A stretch of 64,000 nt of DNA. Origin: Ignavibacteriales bacterium (GTDB taxonomy: Bacteria; Bacteroidota; Ignavibacteria; Ignavibacteriales; Ignavibacteriaceae). The stretch covers positions 1 to 64,000 of the forward strand of contig DPRR01000005.1 of NCBI GenBank assembly GCA_003538625.1, given 5' to 3'. The notes beneath the pieces were generated by a model, which did not search any database, was not told where the DNA came from, and saw nothing but the letters and a program-made list of their open reading frames with translations. The position numbers were made by a program, and so were the translations under genes. The stretch's first letter is position 1. The number at the start of each line of letters is the position of its first letter. Below are positions 8,600 to 17,764 of the stretch, piece by piece.

Positions 8600-8612
8600 C
8601 GATTAAAAATAT

Positions 8613-10613
8613 TTATTTCATCAAAATCATTTTACGGCTTTCAACAAAACTGTTAGCCTGTATCGTATAAATATATACGCCGCTCGAAAGTTTACCGGCA
8701 TCAAACTGAACATTGTACAATCCCGCTTCTTTTTGTTCATTAACCAATGTTGATATTTCATTTCCTAATATATCGTACACCTTTAAAGTCACATTACTTC
8801 GCTGAGGTAAATTGTAGGTAATACTTGTTGTTGGATTAAATGGATTAGGATAATTTTGTAATAGCGCAAACTGATCAGGAACTATCTTAGATTCATTTTC
8901 AATACCAGTCGGCATCGAAGTCATCCAGTTATCAATTATGTAATTGTAATTTTCAAATGAAGAAGTGGTGTTAAATCGATAAGGTCTGCCGGCTATATAA
9001 ATGAAAGTGCCTTCATTTTCTTTATTGATTCTAAATCCAGCATAAAATGTATTTGAAATCAAATCATCAAAAATCAATCTTGCTTCTGATGTTTCGGAAA
9101 GTGATACAAGGTGAACCAAAGAATTGGCAGCAGTTGAAGTCATAGTAACCAAATTTGAATCCAGAGCAACAAGATCAGTAACGGTTAAATCCCCTGTAAC
9201 AGCACTGATACCGCAATAAGTTCTAAGTTGTGTATCAAAATAATTAGCGCCTAATCTGGTTGCAAGAAGAAAATTTCCACCGCTTTGCACGTATTCCAGA
9301 ACTTGCACCGGATCATAAAATGCAATATCTCCACCATAATTATTGCCTATCCAAATAACTTTATTGTAAAGATTTAACACGGAATTGGGAATGTTTCTGT
9401 TAAAAAGATTTGTCTTTTGAATATTTGGATTTGCGCTGTAATCAAATCCCTGATCACCAAATAAATCCCAGACATCAACTGTATGATCTCCGAAGCAGGC
9501 TGAGTTATTATAAAAGGCAGTCATCTCAGCAGGATAAGTGGCGAACTCAATTCCATTAACAACAAGTATGCTTGATGACGATGAAATTACATTGATAAAA
9601 TCAGGCAATGTTCTGGTATATTGATTTATTCCATCACTAACTGTTAAAGAAACGGTAAAGGAACCTTCTGATTGATAAGTAAAACTCGGATTTGGTTCCT
9701 GAGAATCAATGTTTCCATCATTATCAAAATCCCATGCCCAGGAATTAATACTCGTCGAATCAGTTGGAGTGGAATAATCTTCAAATGTAACTTCAAAAGG
9801 CAGAGCTCCTAAATTTTCCTGAACCTGAAATGCTGCGTTCAACTCATTTGAAAATTCAACATCAGCAGTTGCAGATTGGTAAACAAGTTTGTTTGCATCA
9901 CTTTGAATGAAAGCAACTACAGAAAGCGCTGATATATCAACCTCCTGTAAAAATTGTTCACCGGGAATAAAGGAAAATTCGTACTCAACAGATGCCCCTG
10001 GATCAGGAATAGTAATTAAAGTACCTTTTCCATCCGGTAACATTTTACGAGTAACATTATGAAATAACGTCTCTCCATTATTACAGCACGATAAGCAAGT
10101 TCTGTCAACGGTTAATTCTGTAAGTGCAACCCGTAATTTTGTATTAGTAAAAGTGGTATTATCAGATGGGTCCCGTGTAATGATAACTTTAACATTAAGT
10201 ACATCATTTGAAAATCTTACCGGAATTATTTCGATTTGAAATGGCGAATATGAAGCGTTACCCGAATTAACCGCACCTTCCAATGCTGCCTGACTTACAG
10301 AAATTGTAGTACCATTAACATCTATCCAGGGCACCGAATTTACGGCATAATATCCACGTCTTGTATTATTATCTACAGCATTAAGTAAATGCATAGGATC
10401 AGTTGGGGAAGGCCAATCTACATTGTAAATCACATGTGTAATTGCCCGATTGCTAATCAAATTTGCAGTAGTTGCATTATACCATGAATTATTTATAGAT
10501 GCGCAAGGTCCGCAAGAGCAATTTGTAAATCTTTCTACTAAAGAAAGTTTATCATAACTGTAATTTGTACCAAGAAAAGTTAATAAAAACAAAGAAAGTA
10601 AAATTTTCTTCAT
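8613..10613 (-). CDS. Secreted Omp28-like thioredoxin-fold / PKD protein with T9SS type A sorting domain
   Basis: A 666-residue exported protein. An N-terminal signal peptide (about residues 1-18) is followed by an Omp28-like, thioredoxin-like region with CGPC at residues 34-37 and the conserved-looking VPWIDVNGT. A PKD domain at about residues 260-345 includes WAWDFDNDGNIDSQEPNPSF. A region at about 350-570 (ILVVNGIEF ... VLEYVQSGGNFLLATR) looks like a flavodoxin/GATase-type alpha/beta fold. The last 85 residues are a T9SS type A sorting domain (LLQNYPNPFNPTTSITYNL; final KMILMK). It is expected to be secreted across the outer membrane and anchored or released by the type IX system. The CGPC motif suggests possible redox activity outside the cell, or merely fold ancestry. 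Confidence 0.85.
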   Translation of the reverse strand: MKKILLSLFLLTFLGTNYSYDKLSLVERFTNCSCGPCASINNSWYNATTANLISNRAITHVIYNVDWPSPTDPMHLLNAVDNNTRRGYYAVNSVPWIDVNGTTISVSQAALEGAVNSGNASYSPFQIEIIPVRFSNDVLNVKVIITRDPSDNTTFTNTKLRVALTELTVDRTCLSCCNNGETLFHNVTRKMLPDGKGTLITIPDPGASVEYEFSFIPGEQFLQEVDISALSVVAFIQSDANKLVYQSATADVEFSNELNAAFQVQENLGALPFEVTFEDYSTPTDSTSINSWAWDFDNDGNIDSQEPNPSFTYQSEGSFTVSLTVSDGINQYTRTLPDFINVISSSSSILVVNGIEFATYPAEMTAFYNNSACFGDHTVDVWDLFGDQGFDYSANPNIQKTNLFNRNIPNSVLNLYNKVIWIGNNYGGDIAFYDPVQVLEYVQSGGNFLLATRLGANYFDTQLRTYCGISAVTGDLTVTDLVALDSNLVTMTSTAANSLVHLVSLSETSEARLIFDDLISNTFYAGFRINKENEGTFIYIAGRPYRFNTTSSFENYNYIIDNWMTSMPTGIENESKIVPDQFALLQNYPNPFNPTTSITYNLPQRSNVTLKVYDILGNEISTLVNEQKEAGLYNVQFDAGKLSSGVYIYTIQANSFVESRKMILMK

Positions 10614-10800
10614 AGCTGCTACTCCTTCTAATTTGATTCAAAATATTTGATAAGTGAATTTGCACAAAAAAATATTGGTTGGCAAATAAAAATTATTAAT
10701 ACACTGATTTATTTTTATTTGTAAAGTATAACTTAATCGGCTTTTGGGTTTTACTAGCAAAAATTTCAGAGGATTTAAAGTATCAAGTGTTACACAAAAG

Positions 10801-10828
10801 AAGCACTTCCTAAATTCAGGAAGTGCTT
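10801..10828 (-). terminator. Rho-independent terminator of the ABC-2 operon
   Basis: AAGCACTTCCT and AGGAAGTGCTT form a perfect 11-bp stem with a six-base loop, 13 bases after the permease stop. On the minus strand it is followed by TTCTTTTGTG, a T-rich tail. This is a strong factor-independent terminator for the leftward ABC transporter genes. Confidence 0.8.
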
Positions 10829-10840
10829 TAAATTGATTTA

Positions 10841-12109
10841 TTATGAACTCATTCTTAACCAGCTAAAAACTTCAGACCATTTAGGTTTTTTACCAGTAAG
10901 CAAAATTCCTATACGATAAATTTTTCCGGCTAATTTAAATATCCCGATAAGTACTAAAATATTTATTGCAAAAGAGAGTAATATCTGCCAAAGAGGAACT
11001 TCAACTAAAATCATTCTGGCCGGCATAACAATTAATGATGAAAATGGAATCAGTGATGCAATTTGTGCTAATGTACTTTGCGCATTTGATTCCATGCCAA
11101 GAGCTATAAAAAACGGGATCATAATTAACATTAGTAATGGCCATACACCGGATTGTGCATCCTGAGGGTTATCAAAAATAGCACCTACAGTTGCATACAG
11201 TGCAACATAAGTTATTAGGGCTAGTGTATAATTAAAAAGAAAATAAAAAATAAAACCAATACTCATCTGAGGCATTAACTCAGGTGGAATAAAAAACCAG
11301 CTTGTAAATATCAATAGTACAACCGGACTTAACCAAATTGCCATTTGTAATACTTCAATAATAACCGTTCCTAAAATTTTTCCTGCCATAAGTTCTGTGC
11401 TGCTTGCAGAAGAAAGAAGTACTTCAACTATTTTATTGCTTTTTTCTTCAACTACTGCGTTCATTGTCATTGAGCCCGAAAATATCAATGCCATATACAA
11501 CAGAAATGAAAAGAGTACCATAGCTATCCTGTTTCCGTAACCTTCCTGTGCAACCTTTTCATCTGAAGAAACTCTATAACCATTTATATCTACATCTTTT
11601 CTTGCAAATTTAATTTCATCTTCCGTTAAAAGCCGGCCTGCAAAATATATTTCCACTAACGCTTTATTAATCGATGGTTTGATTTTGTAAAATAAAGATG
11701 AGTTATTCGGGTTTGATGAATAATACTCCACTCCTTTTGATTGTAATGATGTTGAAGGAATGAAGACTACACCTGTAATTTTTTGAGAAATTATATCAGG
11801 TTTAATTTCCTTAAGCTTGGATGGAAAATCGGATAATTCTGTTTTTTCAAATATTGCGGTTAGATCACCGGATTTAAACGGAGCTGTTTGAAATATTTCA
11901 CTTTGAATTTTATTTAAAATTTCGTCTGAATCGGATATAATTATTAGATCTGATCTTTGTTCTTCAGACATTGATTGCACAAAATATTGAATTGAAAAAA
12001 TTCCGACCATAAACAATGGCACAAGTAATGTCATCAGTATAAATGATTTACTGAATAGTTTCATTTTAAGTTCGCGTTTAATAATTGCCAGTGTGCGTTT
12101 ATTGAACAT
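10841..12109 (-). CDS. ABC-2 type transporter permease (NatB-like)
   Basis: An exporter permease of about 422 residues. It has one N-terminal membrane segment (FILMTLLVPLFMVGIFSIQYF), a large extracytoplasmic domain (about residues 45-190), then five to six C-terminal membrane segments, including MVLFSFLLYMALIFSGSMTM and the ABC-2 hallmark NAVVEEKSNKIVEVLLSSAS. This NatB/YhaP architecture pairs with the ATPase encoded immediately upstream. I chose ATG 12109 because AAGGAAA is suitably spaced; ATG 12115 and a longer frame to 12130 also exist. The gene overlaps the ATPase end by about 11 bases, implying coupling. The substrate (ions, lipids, peptides) is unknown. Confidence 0.88.
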   Translation of the reverse strand: MFNKRTLAIIKRELKMKLFSKSFILMTLLVPLFMVGIFSIQYFVQSMSEEQRSDLIIISDSDEILNKIQSEIFQTAPFKSGDLTAIFEKTELSDFPSKLKEIKPDIISQKITGVVFIPSTSLQSKGVEYYSSNPNNSSLFYKIKPSINKALVEIYFAGRLLTEDEIKFARKDVDINGYRVSSDEKVAQEGYGNRIAMVLFSFLLYMALIFSGSMTMNAVVEEKSNKIVEVLLSSASSTELMAGKILGTVIIEVLQMAIWLSPVVLLIFTSWFFIPPELMPQMSIGFIFYFLFNYTLALITYVALYATVGAIFDNPQDAQSGVWPLLMLIMIPFFIALGMESNAQSTLAQIASLIPFSSLIVMPARMILVEVPLWQILLSFAINILVLIGIFKLAGKIYRIGILLTGKKPKWSEVFSWLRMSS

Positions 12110-13013
12110 CGCCATTTTCCTTTCCGGCATGCATTACAAATATTTCGTGCAAAGAAATTTCATCAACATTAAAATTTTTGATTGTAATATTATTTGCCAT
12201 AAGTATTTTTAATAATTCCTGATCTGTATTTTCATTCTTTAGTCGTATCCCGGTAGAATTACCAAAATTTTCCACACTCTCAACCAAAGGATGATTATTA
12301 AGAAATGAGAGATTACCAGAATAGTTTAAGCTAACATTTTTACTTGCAAATTTTTCTTTGATAGTTGATAGTTTACCATTAAGAATTATTTTACCCTTAT
12401 CAATCATTGCAATTGAATCACACATTTTTTCTGCAAATTCCATAAGATGAGTTGAAAATATTACAACTTTACCTTTGTTTTTCATTTCAAGAATTATTTC
12501 CTTTAACAGATTTGTATTGATCGGATCAAGCCCGGAAAAAGGTTCATCAAAAATTAAAAAATCTGGATCGTGCAAAACAGTACTTATGAATTGTACTTTC
12601 TGCTGATTACCTTTTGAAAGATCTTCTATCTTTGAATTTTTTCTATCAGCAAGATCAAAGCTTTCTAAATATTGTAATGCGGTTTTATTAACTTCACTTC
12701 CCTTCTTGCCTTTAAGTTCAGCAAGAAATAAAAGCATATCAATAACTTTCATCTTTTTATAAAGTCCGCGTTCTTCCGGCAAATACCCTACAGAGTCTTT
12801 AAAATTCTGTTCGATCTTTGCCCCTCTAAAAAACACTTCACCTTCATCCGGAAAGTAAATATTTAGCATCATTCTAATTGTTGTGGTTTTTCCGGCACCA
12901 TTTCTTCCAATCAAACCAAACACTGAGCCCTCCTGAACTGAGAATGAGGCATTATTAACAGCTGTAATTCCCCCGAATCTTTTTGTAAGATTTTTTACTT
13001 CAAGTACATTCAT
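12099..13013 (-). CDS. ABC transporter ATP-binding protein (NatA-like)
   Basis: A 304-residue ATPase that energises the permease encoded next. Walker A GRNGAGKTT is at residues 36-44. The Q-loop region is GYLPEERGLYKKM, the signature is LSKGNQQKVQ (the variant common in NatA-type exporters), Walker B is FLIFDEPFSGLDP, and the H-loop is STHLMEFAE. About 80 C-terminal residues after the nucleotide-binding domain are family-typical. ATG 13013 (MNVLEVKNL) is preferred over the TTG at 13040. This is the first gene of a two-gene leftward operon ending at the terminator 10801-10828. Confidence 0.93.
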   Translation of the reverse strand: MNVLEVKNLTKRFGGITAVNNASFSVQEGSVFGLIGRNGAGKTTTIRMMLNIYFPDEGEVFFRGAKIEQNFKDSVGYLPEERGLYKKMKVIDMLLFLAELKGKKGSEVNKTALQYLESFDLADRKNSKIEDLSKGNQQKVQFISTVLHDPDFLIFDEPFSGLDPINTNLLKEIILEMKNKGKVVIFSTHLMEFAEKMCDSIAMIDKGKIILNGKLSTIKEKFASKNVSLNYSGNLSFLNNHPLVESVENFGNSTGIRLKNENTDQELLKILMANNITIKNFNVDEISLHEIFVMHAGKENGDVQ

Positions 13014-13151
13014 AACTAACTCTATATTTATTTGTCCCAAAATTAAGCAAATAGCATCAAGCTTTGAAGACGTTTAAGTAATATTTAATGAATTAAAAAT
13101 GCTTTACCAAATCGATTAAAAGTTGCGAAATATACTTTTTGATAATTCCTG

Positions 13152-13183
13152 TTGTCATCAGGCAAAGTCTTTACTTATCTTTG
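13152..13183 (+). promoter_or_regulatory. Candidate Bacteroidota-type promoter for the OmpA-family gene
   Basis: TATCTTTG at 13176-13183 matches the -7 consensus TAnnTTTG, and TTG at 13152-13154 lies 21 bases upstream, near the usual spacing of the -33 TTG element. This would give a transcript start about 70 bases before ATG 13256. Supported by consensus match and position only. Confidence 0.45.
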
Positions 13184-13255
13184 CAATAGGAATTTTGTAC
13201 TTCATTTAATTTATGTCCATTTTTTTAAGATACATTTTTATTTAATAAGAACTTA

Positions 13256-14752
13256 ATGATAAGAATCTCCAAAATATTTTTTGTTTATTTGTTCATATCA
13301 CTCATCCTTGCATGCCGGTCATATTCACAAATTATCCCGAACAATAATGATTTTCTTTCTCAAAATTTTATTTTATCAATTGAAGGCGGAATCAATTACG
13401 GATTTACTGATTATAAAACTTCTAATATTGAACCCGGAGTTCGCGGATCTATTGAATACTTCCCTCTTATAATTAATAATGCAAGGTTTGGTTTAAAGCT
13501 TTTTGGCGGAGGAACAAGTTTAAGTTTTAGTGATAGCAGAGGAACAATTTCCAATAATGATCAACCAAACCCAAGAACGATTCCGGTTGATATATATTCA
13601 GATATCATTCAGATGGGCGGTTCAATAAGTTTTGGTCTTGCATTTAATGAATCACTAATTTCTTATCTTAATGTTGGAGCTGCATACTTAATATTTAATC
13701 CAAAAAATTCTGACGGGACAGAACTTGAATTTAATAGTTTGGGAAGATATGATAAGAAAATTATTAGTTTTGTTTTAGAGGGAGGATTAAGATATAAACT
13801 TAGCAACCGATTTGGATTAAATTTTGCAGTCTCATATTATCCTACTTCAACAGACTACCTTGATGATATTTCAGCAGCTAAAGGTAATGATTCATTTTTA
13901 TCCGGTCTGATTGGATTATCATTCGCATTAAGCGGTAGTCCAGATTCTGATGATGACGGCGTCTCTGATAATGTTGACCAATGTCCTAATACTCCAAAAG
14001 GAATCACAGTTGATGAATTCGGATGCCCAATAGATTCTGATGCTGATGGTGTTCCTGATTACCTGGATAATTGCAATAATACACCAGCAGGTGTAAAAGT
14101 AGATTTATCAGGTTGTCCACTTGATAGTGATAATGATGGTGTTCCTGACTATCTCGATAAATGTCCTGATACACGAGTGAATCTTCAAGTAGATATTTTT
14201 GGATGTCCAATAGATTCTGATAATGACGGAATACCCGATAGTTTGGATAATTGTCCTAATACCCCGGCAGAAGTAAAGGTTGACTCCATGGGCTGCCCGT
14301 TAGATAATGATGGCGATGGCGTTCCGGATTATCTTGATAATTGTCCAGGTACATCAAAAGATACAAAAGTGGATTCTACAGGATGTCCTGAAGGAACCAA
14401 CGAAACTTTTTATCAATTTATTTTAAGGGGTGATGACACTTTTGAACCAAATGCTGCCACTTTAAAAGATGCTGCAAAGATTCTTCTAAATGAAATTGCG
14501 GGTTATATGAAAGGTCAATCCGGAAGTAAATGGAGAATTGAAGGATATACAGACAATCAAGGATCTGCTTACTTGCTAAAAAAACTTTCTTACGATAGAG
14601 CTAAATCCATTTATGAATATTTAATTTCCCAAGGTCTCTCAGCTGATCGCATATCTGTATTTGGATTGGGTAACTCCGCACCAATAGCAAGCAATGACAG
14701 TCCTGAAGGAAGAAGTACGAATAGCAGGATAATAATTATGAGGGAGGATTAG
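13256..14752 (+). CDS. OmpA-family outer membrane protein with thrombospondin type-3 repeats
   Basis: A 498-residue envelope protein. A signal peptide (about residues 1-25, ending SYSQ) precedes a predicted eight-strand-type beta-barrel of about 200 residues (SIEGGINYGFTDYK ... FALSGSP). Then come five 30-residue calcium-binding TSP3 repeats (residues 230-379, pattern DSDxDGVPDYLDxCPxT), and an OmpA C-terminal peptidoglycan-binding domain with RIEGYTDNQGS, LSYDRAKSIYEYL and NSRIIIM. It probably links the outer membrane to peptidoglycan and stabilises the envelope. The TSP3 block forms a rigid calcium-dependent rod between barrel and anchor. It is monocistronic, with a candidate promoter at 13152-13183. 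Confidence 0.93.
   Translation: MIRISKIFFVYLFISLILACRSYSQIIPNNNDFLSQNFILSIEGGINYGFTDYKTSNIEPGVRGSIEYFPLIINNARFGLKLFGGGTSLSFSDSRGTISNNDQPNPRTIPVDIYSDIIQMGGSISFGLAFNESLISYLNVGAAYLIFNPKNSDGTELEFNSLGRYDKKIISFVLEGGLRYKLSNRFGLNFAVSYYPTSTDYLDDISAAKGNDSFLSGLIGLSFALSGSPDSDDDGVSDNVDQCPNTPKGITVDEFGCPIDSDADGVPDYLDNCNNTPAGVKVDLSGCPLDSDNDGVPDYLDKCPDTRVNLQVDIFGCPIDSDNDGIPDSLDNCPNTPAEVKVDSMGCPLDNDGDGVPDYLDNCPGTSKDTKVDSTGCPEGTNETFYQFILRGDDTFEPNAATLKDAAKILLNEIAGYMKGQSGSKWRIEGYTDNQGSAYLLKKLSYDRAKSIYEYLISQGLSADRISVFGLGNSAPIASNDSPEGRSTNSRIIIMRED
13943..14392 (+). repeat. Five in-frame 90-bp tandem repeats encoding TSP3 units
   Basis: Units start at 13943, 14033, 14123, 14213 and 14303, each encoding DSDxDGxPDxLDxCPxTxxxxxVDxxGCP-type sequence. 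The units are diverged at the DNA level but keep exact 90-base spacing, so the array is old rather than a recent expansion. Confidence 0.85.
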
Positions 14753-15128
14753 TAATATTACTTAATGTAAAATTTTTAATCACAATTAACTTAAAAATTA
14801 GATTATTTATCTGTCCATGCTTTGCAAATTCCAATGAATAAATTAGACTATTACTGTCTAATGACCTCATAGTTCTTAATAAATATAGACTATTATTTGA
14901 GAAAATTCCGAATTCCAAATAAATGTGTTTAATGATTTTTCGTAATTATCTGGATAAGTTTATCCATTTTAGCATTGCCAACTTTAACAAGAAAAAATTA
15001 CCATAATTTAGATGATTGAGAATTAAGTATTTTTTTTGTGAATTATAAAGCTATTTTATTATGGTATATATTTTGATTAAGTGATATTAAAATCTAGAAT
15101 ATAAATTGATTATGAAAAAGGTAATAGG
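14753..15128. other. Intergenic region, no gene seen
   Basis: 376 bases of AT-rich DNA between the OmpA-family gene and the HHSTG/T9SS gene. I see no convincing ORF, hairpin terminator or repeat. GGTAATAGGATG at 15120 supplies a modest ribosome site for the next gene. Confidence 0.5.
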
Positions 15129-16505
15129 ATGAAAATTAAATTTATTTTTTTATTAATTATTCTATGTGGATTTATTCAAATAAATTTTCCCCAATCTACA
15201 TTTAGAAGCGGAGTTTTTTTACATCACTCAACTGGTAATAGGGTTTGGGATTTTACATTGTACGATCCAAACTACACAGGGGCAACTATTCCATCAGAGA
15301 TTGATGACTATAACCTGAGTAAAAATCTTACTGGTGAAAATGTTATATCCATGAATGAAAGTTGGTTTCCAAGTTCTGAAAGCGGATTAGGAAACGATTG
15401 GTTTAATTGGCATTGGATATTTTACAATTTAGAACCACAGGCTAATATTTATCCATATTTAGATAATAATAAAATAATAGTAATTAAATCCTGTGGTCCA
15501 TCCGCACTTATGACTGGATACGGGAGCCCGGCTGATACTACCGGCAGTAATGTAAATGCCAAAACTATTTATAACTATAAATGGCATTGGAGAAGTATTG
15601 TAAGGATAATGGAAAATCATCCTGGAAATTTTTTCGTAATATGGACTGGGACGCCAGTACCTGAACGTGATTCTAATATTCCACAGGCATTACTTTGTAA
15701 TGAATTTAATACGTGGGCAAAGGATACTTTAGCTGCAGGGTTGGATGAAACATATGGTGATTTTCCACCCAATGTTTTCGTTTGGGATTGGTTTCATAGA
15801 ATTTGTGACGAAAATTACTTTTTGAGACCCGAATTTGTAACTAGTCCGGAAGACGGACATCCAAATGAATTAGTCTCGGATTTGATGGCTCCATTATTTG
15901 TTCAGGAAATATTCGATGCTGCAATCCTTTATGAACCAATTGTACCTGTAGAATTAACATCATTCTCAGCAAGAATAAATTCATCCGTTGTTGAACTAAA
16001 TTGGCAGACTGCAACTGAATTAAACAATTTTGGATTTGAGATACAACGTACATCAGAAAATAATCAATGGGAGACTGTGAGTTTCGTACAAGGTGCCGGA
16101 ACTAGTACTACGATAAATAATTATTGTTTTTCAGATACAATAAAGTATGGAAATGGAAAATATTATTACAGATTAAAGCAAATTGATAATGACGGTACCT
16201 TTGAATTCAGCAATACAATAGAAGTCGATTTGGGAGTTCCATCCAAGTCTGAATTATATCAAAATTATCCAAATCCGTTCAATCCGAGCACAGAAATAAA
16301 CTATTTGTTAGCAAAGTCCGGTTATGTAAAAATAAAAGTATTCAATAGCCTTGGAGCAGAGGTTGCAACCCTCTTCGATGGTTTTGTTAATGCTGGGAAA
16401 CATTCTATAAACTTTAACGCTGAAAATATTTCATCCGGAATATATTTTTATACGATTTTAACAGATGATTTTAAATATACCCGAAAGATGTTGTTGATTA
16501 AATAA
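15129..16505 (+). CDS. Secreted HHSTG-type SGNH-like protein with FnIII-like linker and T9SS sorting domain
   Basis: A 458-residue exported protein with a signal peptide at residues 1-21. Residues about 28-270 form an SGNH-like domain: GVFLHHSTGNRVWD (block I position), IIVIKSCGPSA, FFVIWTGTPVPE, NVFVWDWF and the C-terminal DGHPN. A fibronectin-type-like linker (PVELTSFSARINSSVVELNW ... YYRLKQIDNDG) follows, then a T9SS type A sorting domain (LYQNYPNPFNPSTEINYLL ... KMLLIK). It shares the whole HHSTG block order with the leftward lipoprotein at 16659. SGNH enzymes are esterases or acetylhydrolases, so de-acylation of an extracellular glycan is plausible but unproven. Start ATG 15129. Confidence 0.75.
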   Translation: MKIKFIFLLIILCGFIQINFPQSTFRSGVFLHHSTGNRVWDFTLYDPNYTGATIPSEIDDYNLSKNLTGENVISMNESWFPSSESGLGNDWFNWHWIFYNLEPQANIYPYLDNNKIIVIKSCGPSALMTGYGSPADTTGSNVNAKTIYNYKWHWRSIVRIMENHPGNFFVIWTGTPVPERDSNIPQALLCNEFNTWAKDTLAAGLDETYGDFPPNVFVWDWFHRICDENYFLRPEFVTSPEDGHPNELVSDLMAPLFVQEIFDAAILYEPIVPVELTSFSARINSSVVELNWQTATELNNFGFEIQRTSENNQWETVSFVQGAGTSTTINNYCFSDTIKYGNGKYYYRLKQIDNDGTFEFSNTIEVDLGVPSKSELYQNYPNPFNPSTEINYLLAKSGYVKIKVFNSLGAEVATLFDGFVNAGKHSINFNAENISSGIYFYTILTDDFKYTRKMLLIK

Positions 16506-16658
16506 TTTTATTCTGCAAAAGAAAATCGATTCCAATTAAAAATAAAATTATTAAGCAAATTTTAAAAAGTAGTTAATGATTTAACTGGATGTCTATTTTA
16601 TAATTAGCCAACTTCAACTGCTGTTAATCTGATACAGAAATATTTACTAATTGAAACA

Positions 16659-17504
16659 CTAATTTAAATTGCCAGTTAATTTTGTATTGTCTCCCCGGTC
16701 TTCAATTATATCTACAATTCTATTGCAAAAGTAAGGAGCAACTGTCTTAGAGAATTTAGCATTAGGATGCGAATTGTACTCGCTTTCTGCATATTCATTC
16801 TTAAAAAATAATCTGCCTTCTACTTGGAGCGCTCTAAAATCCCATAAGTAGATATTATCTCCCTTAGTATCCCAAACTGATTTTACCCAATCAGCAAATT
16901 CAGTAGCTCTCAAAGCCTCATCTTTATTAGAAGCCTTTTCCACCAAGGCAGTTGGTGTCCACACTATAAATTTTGTTTCAGGAAATTCCAGCAACTTTTT
17001 CTTTAATGCTTCATATTGCAATTTATAATTACCAAGAGTTTTTTTATCGGAGTTTATATCAGGAGTTGTACTATCTGCCTGAATACTGCTGACAGGATAA
17101 CAATGTTTAAAAATGATTACATCATATTGCTTTGTTAATAATTCTAAAGTCTGTTCTTCCATATATGGCTGTGCTCCGGCGTTTTTCACCCAAATATTAT
17201 AGTAATCGAAAGGATAATTATTCCATCCATAGGGGGATTTTTTAGGGAAATCAGTCTCCAGGATTTTATAACTTTTATTATTTTCATCATTATAATCCTC
17301 AAACCAATTTACTACATCCGCGTCAAATCCCAGGTTCTTACCAAATTTTGTAAGACCACCTTCCCAGATATTTTTTCCGGTACTATGATGTAAAAATATA
17401 ATATTTACCTGATCTTCCATTTTTATTTCCTCTGAGTTTTTGCAACTAATAAGCAATATTAAAGACAATACGAAAAAAAATCCAATTATTTTTTTTATAA
17501 ACAT
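16659..17504 (-). CDS. HHSTG-type SGNH-like lipoprotein
   Basis: A 281-residue lipoprotein; the signal ends LILLISC with the lipobox Cys at residue 21. The mature protein has FLHHSTGKNIWEGG, IIFKHCYPVSS, KFIVWTPTALVEKAS, NIYLWDFRAL and NSHPNAKFS, in the same order and spacing as the T9SS-anchored homologue at 15129. Ser in HHSTG and His in SHPN are the candidate catalytic pair. It sits just downstream of the sugar transferase gene (17765), in the same direction with a 260-base gap, so it may act on the surface polysaccharide from the periplasmic side (inference). The family has no function that I know of. Confidence 0.7.
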   Translation of the reverse strand: MFIKKIIGFFFVLSLILLISCKNSEEIKMEDQVNIIFLHHSTGKNIWEGGLTKFGKNLGFDADVVNWFEDYNDENNKSYKILETDFPKKSPYGWNNYPFDYYNIWVKNAGAQPYMEEQTLELLTKQYDVIIFKHCYPVSSIQADSTTPDINSDKKTLGNYKLQYEALKKKLLEFPETKFIVWTPTALVEKASNKDEALRATEFADWVKSVWDTKGDNIYLWDFRALQVEGRLFFKNEYAESEYNSHPNAKFSKTVAPYFCNRIVDIIEDRGDNTKLTGNLN

Positions 17505-17764
17505 CTGTATGATCCTTTTTAATTTTATAGCAATTTATTTTATAAAAAATTAATCTTCAAGTTATAATGATCGCTCCCAAAAGCATATCTCATCTTATAT
17601 TAAAAATGAAGTATACGTACCTCATAAGTAATTTCGCACGACTTATTATTACTTTTGCAAATTGATATTAACACCAAAATGCTGATTGAAGATAACTTAC
17701 AAATAAATATAAAGTTAGTAGATTAAATAATTAATGTTTTACGCGGGAGATAATAAAAGAATAT

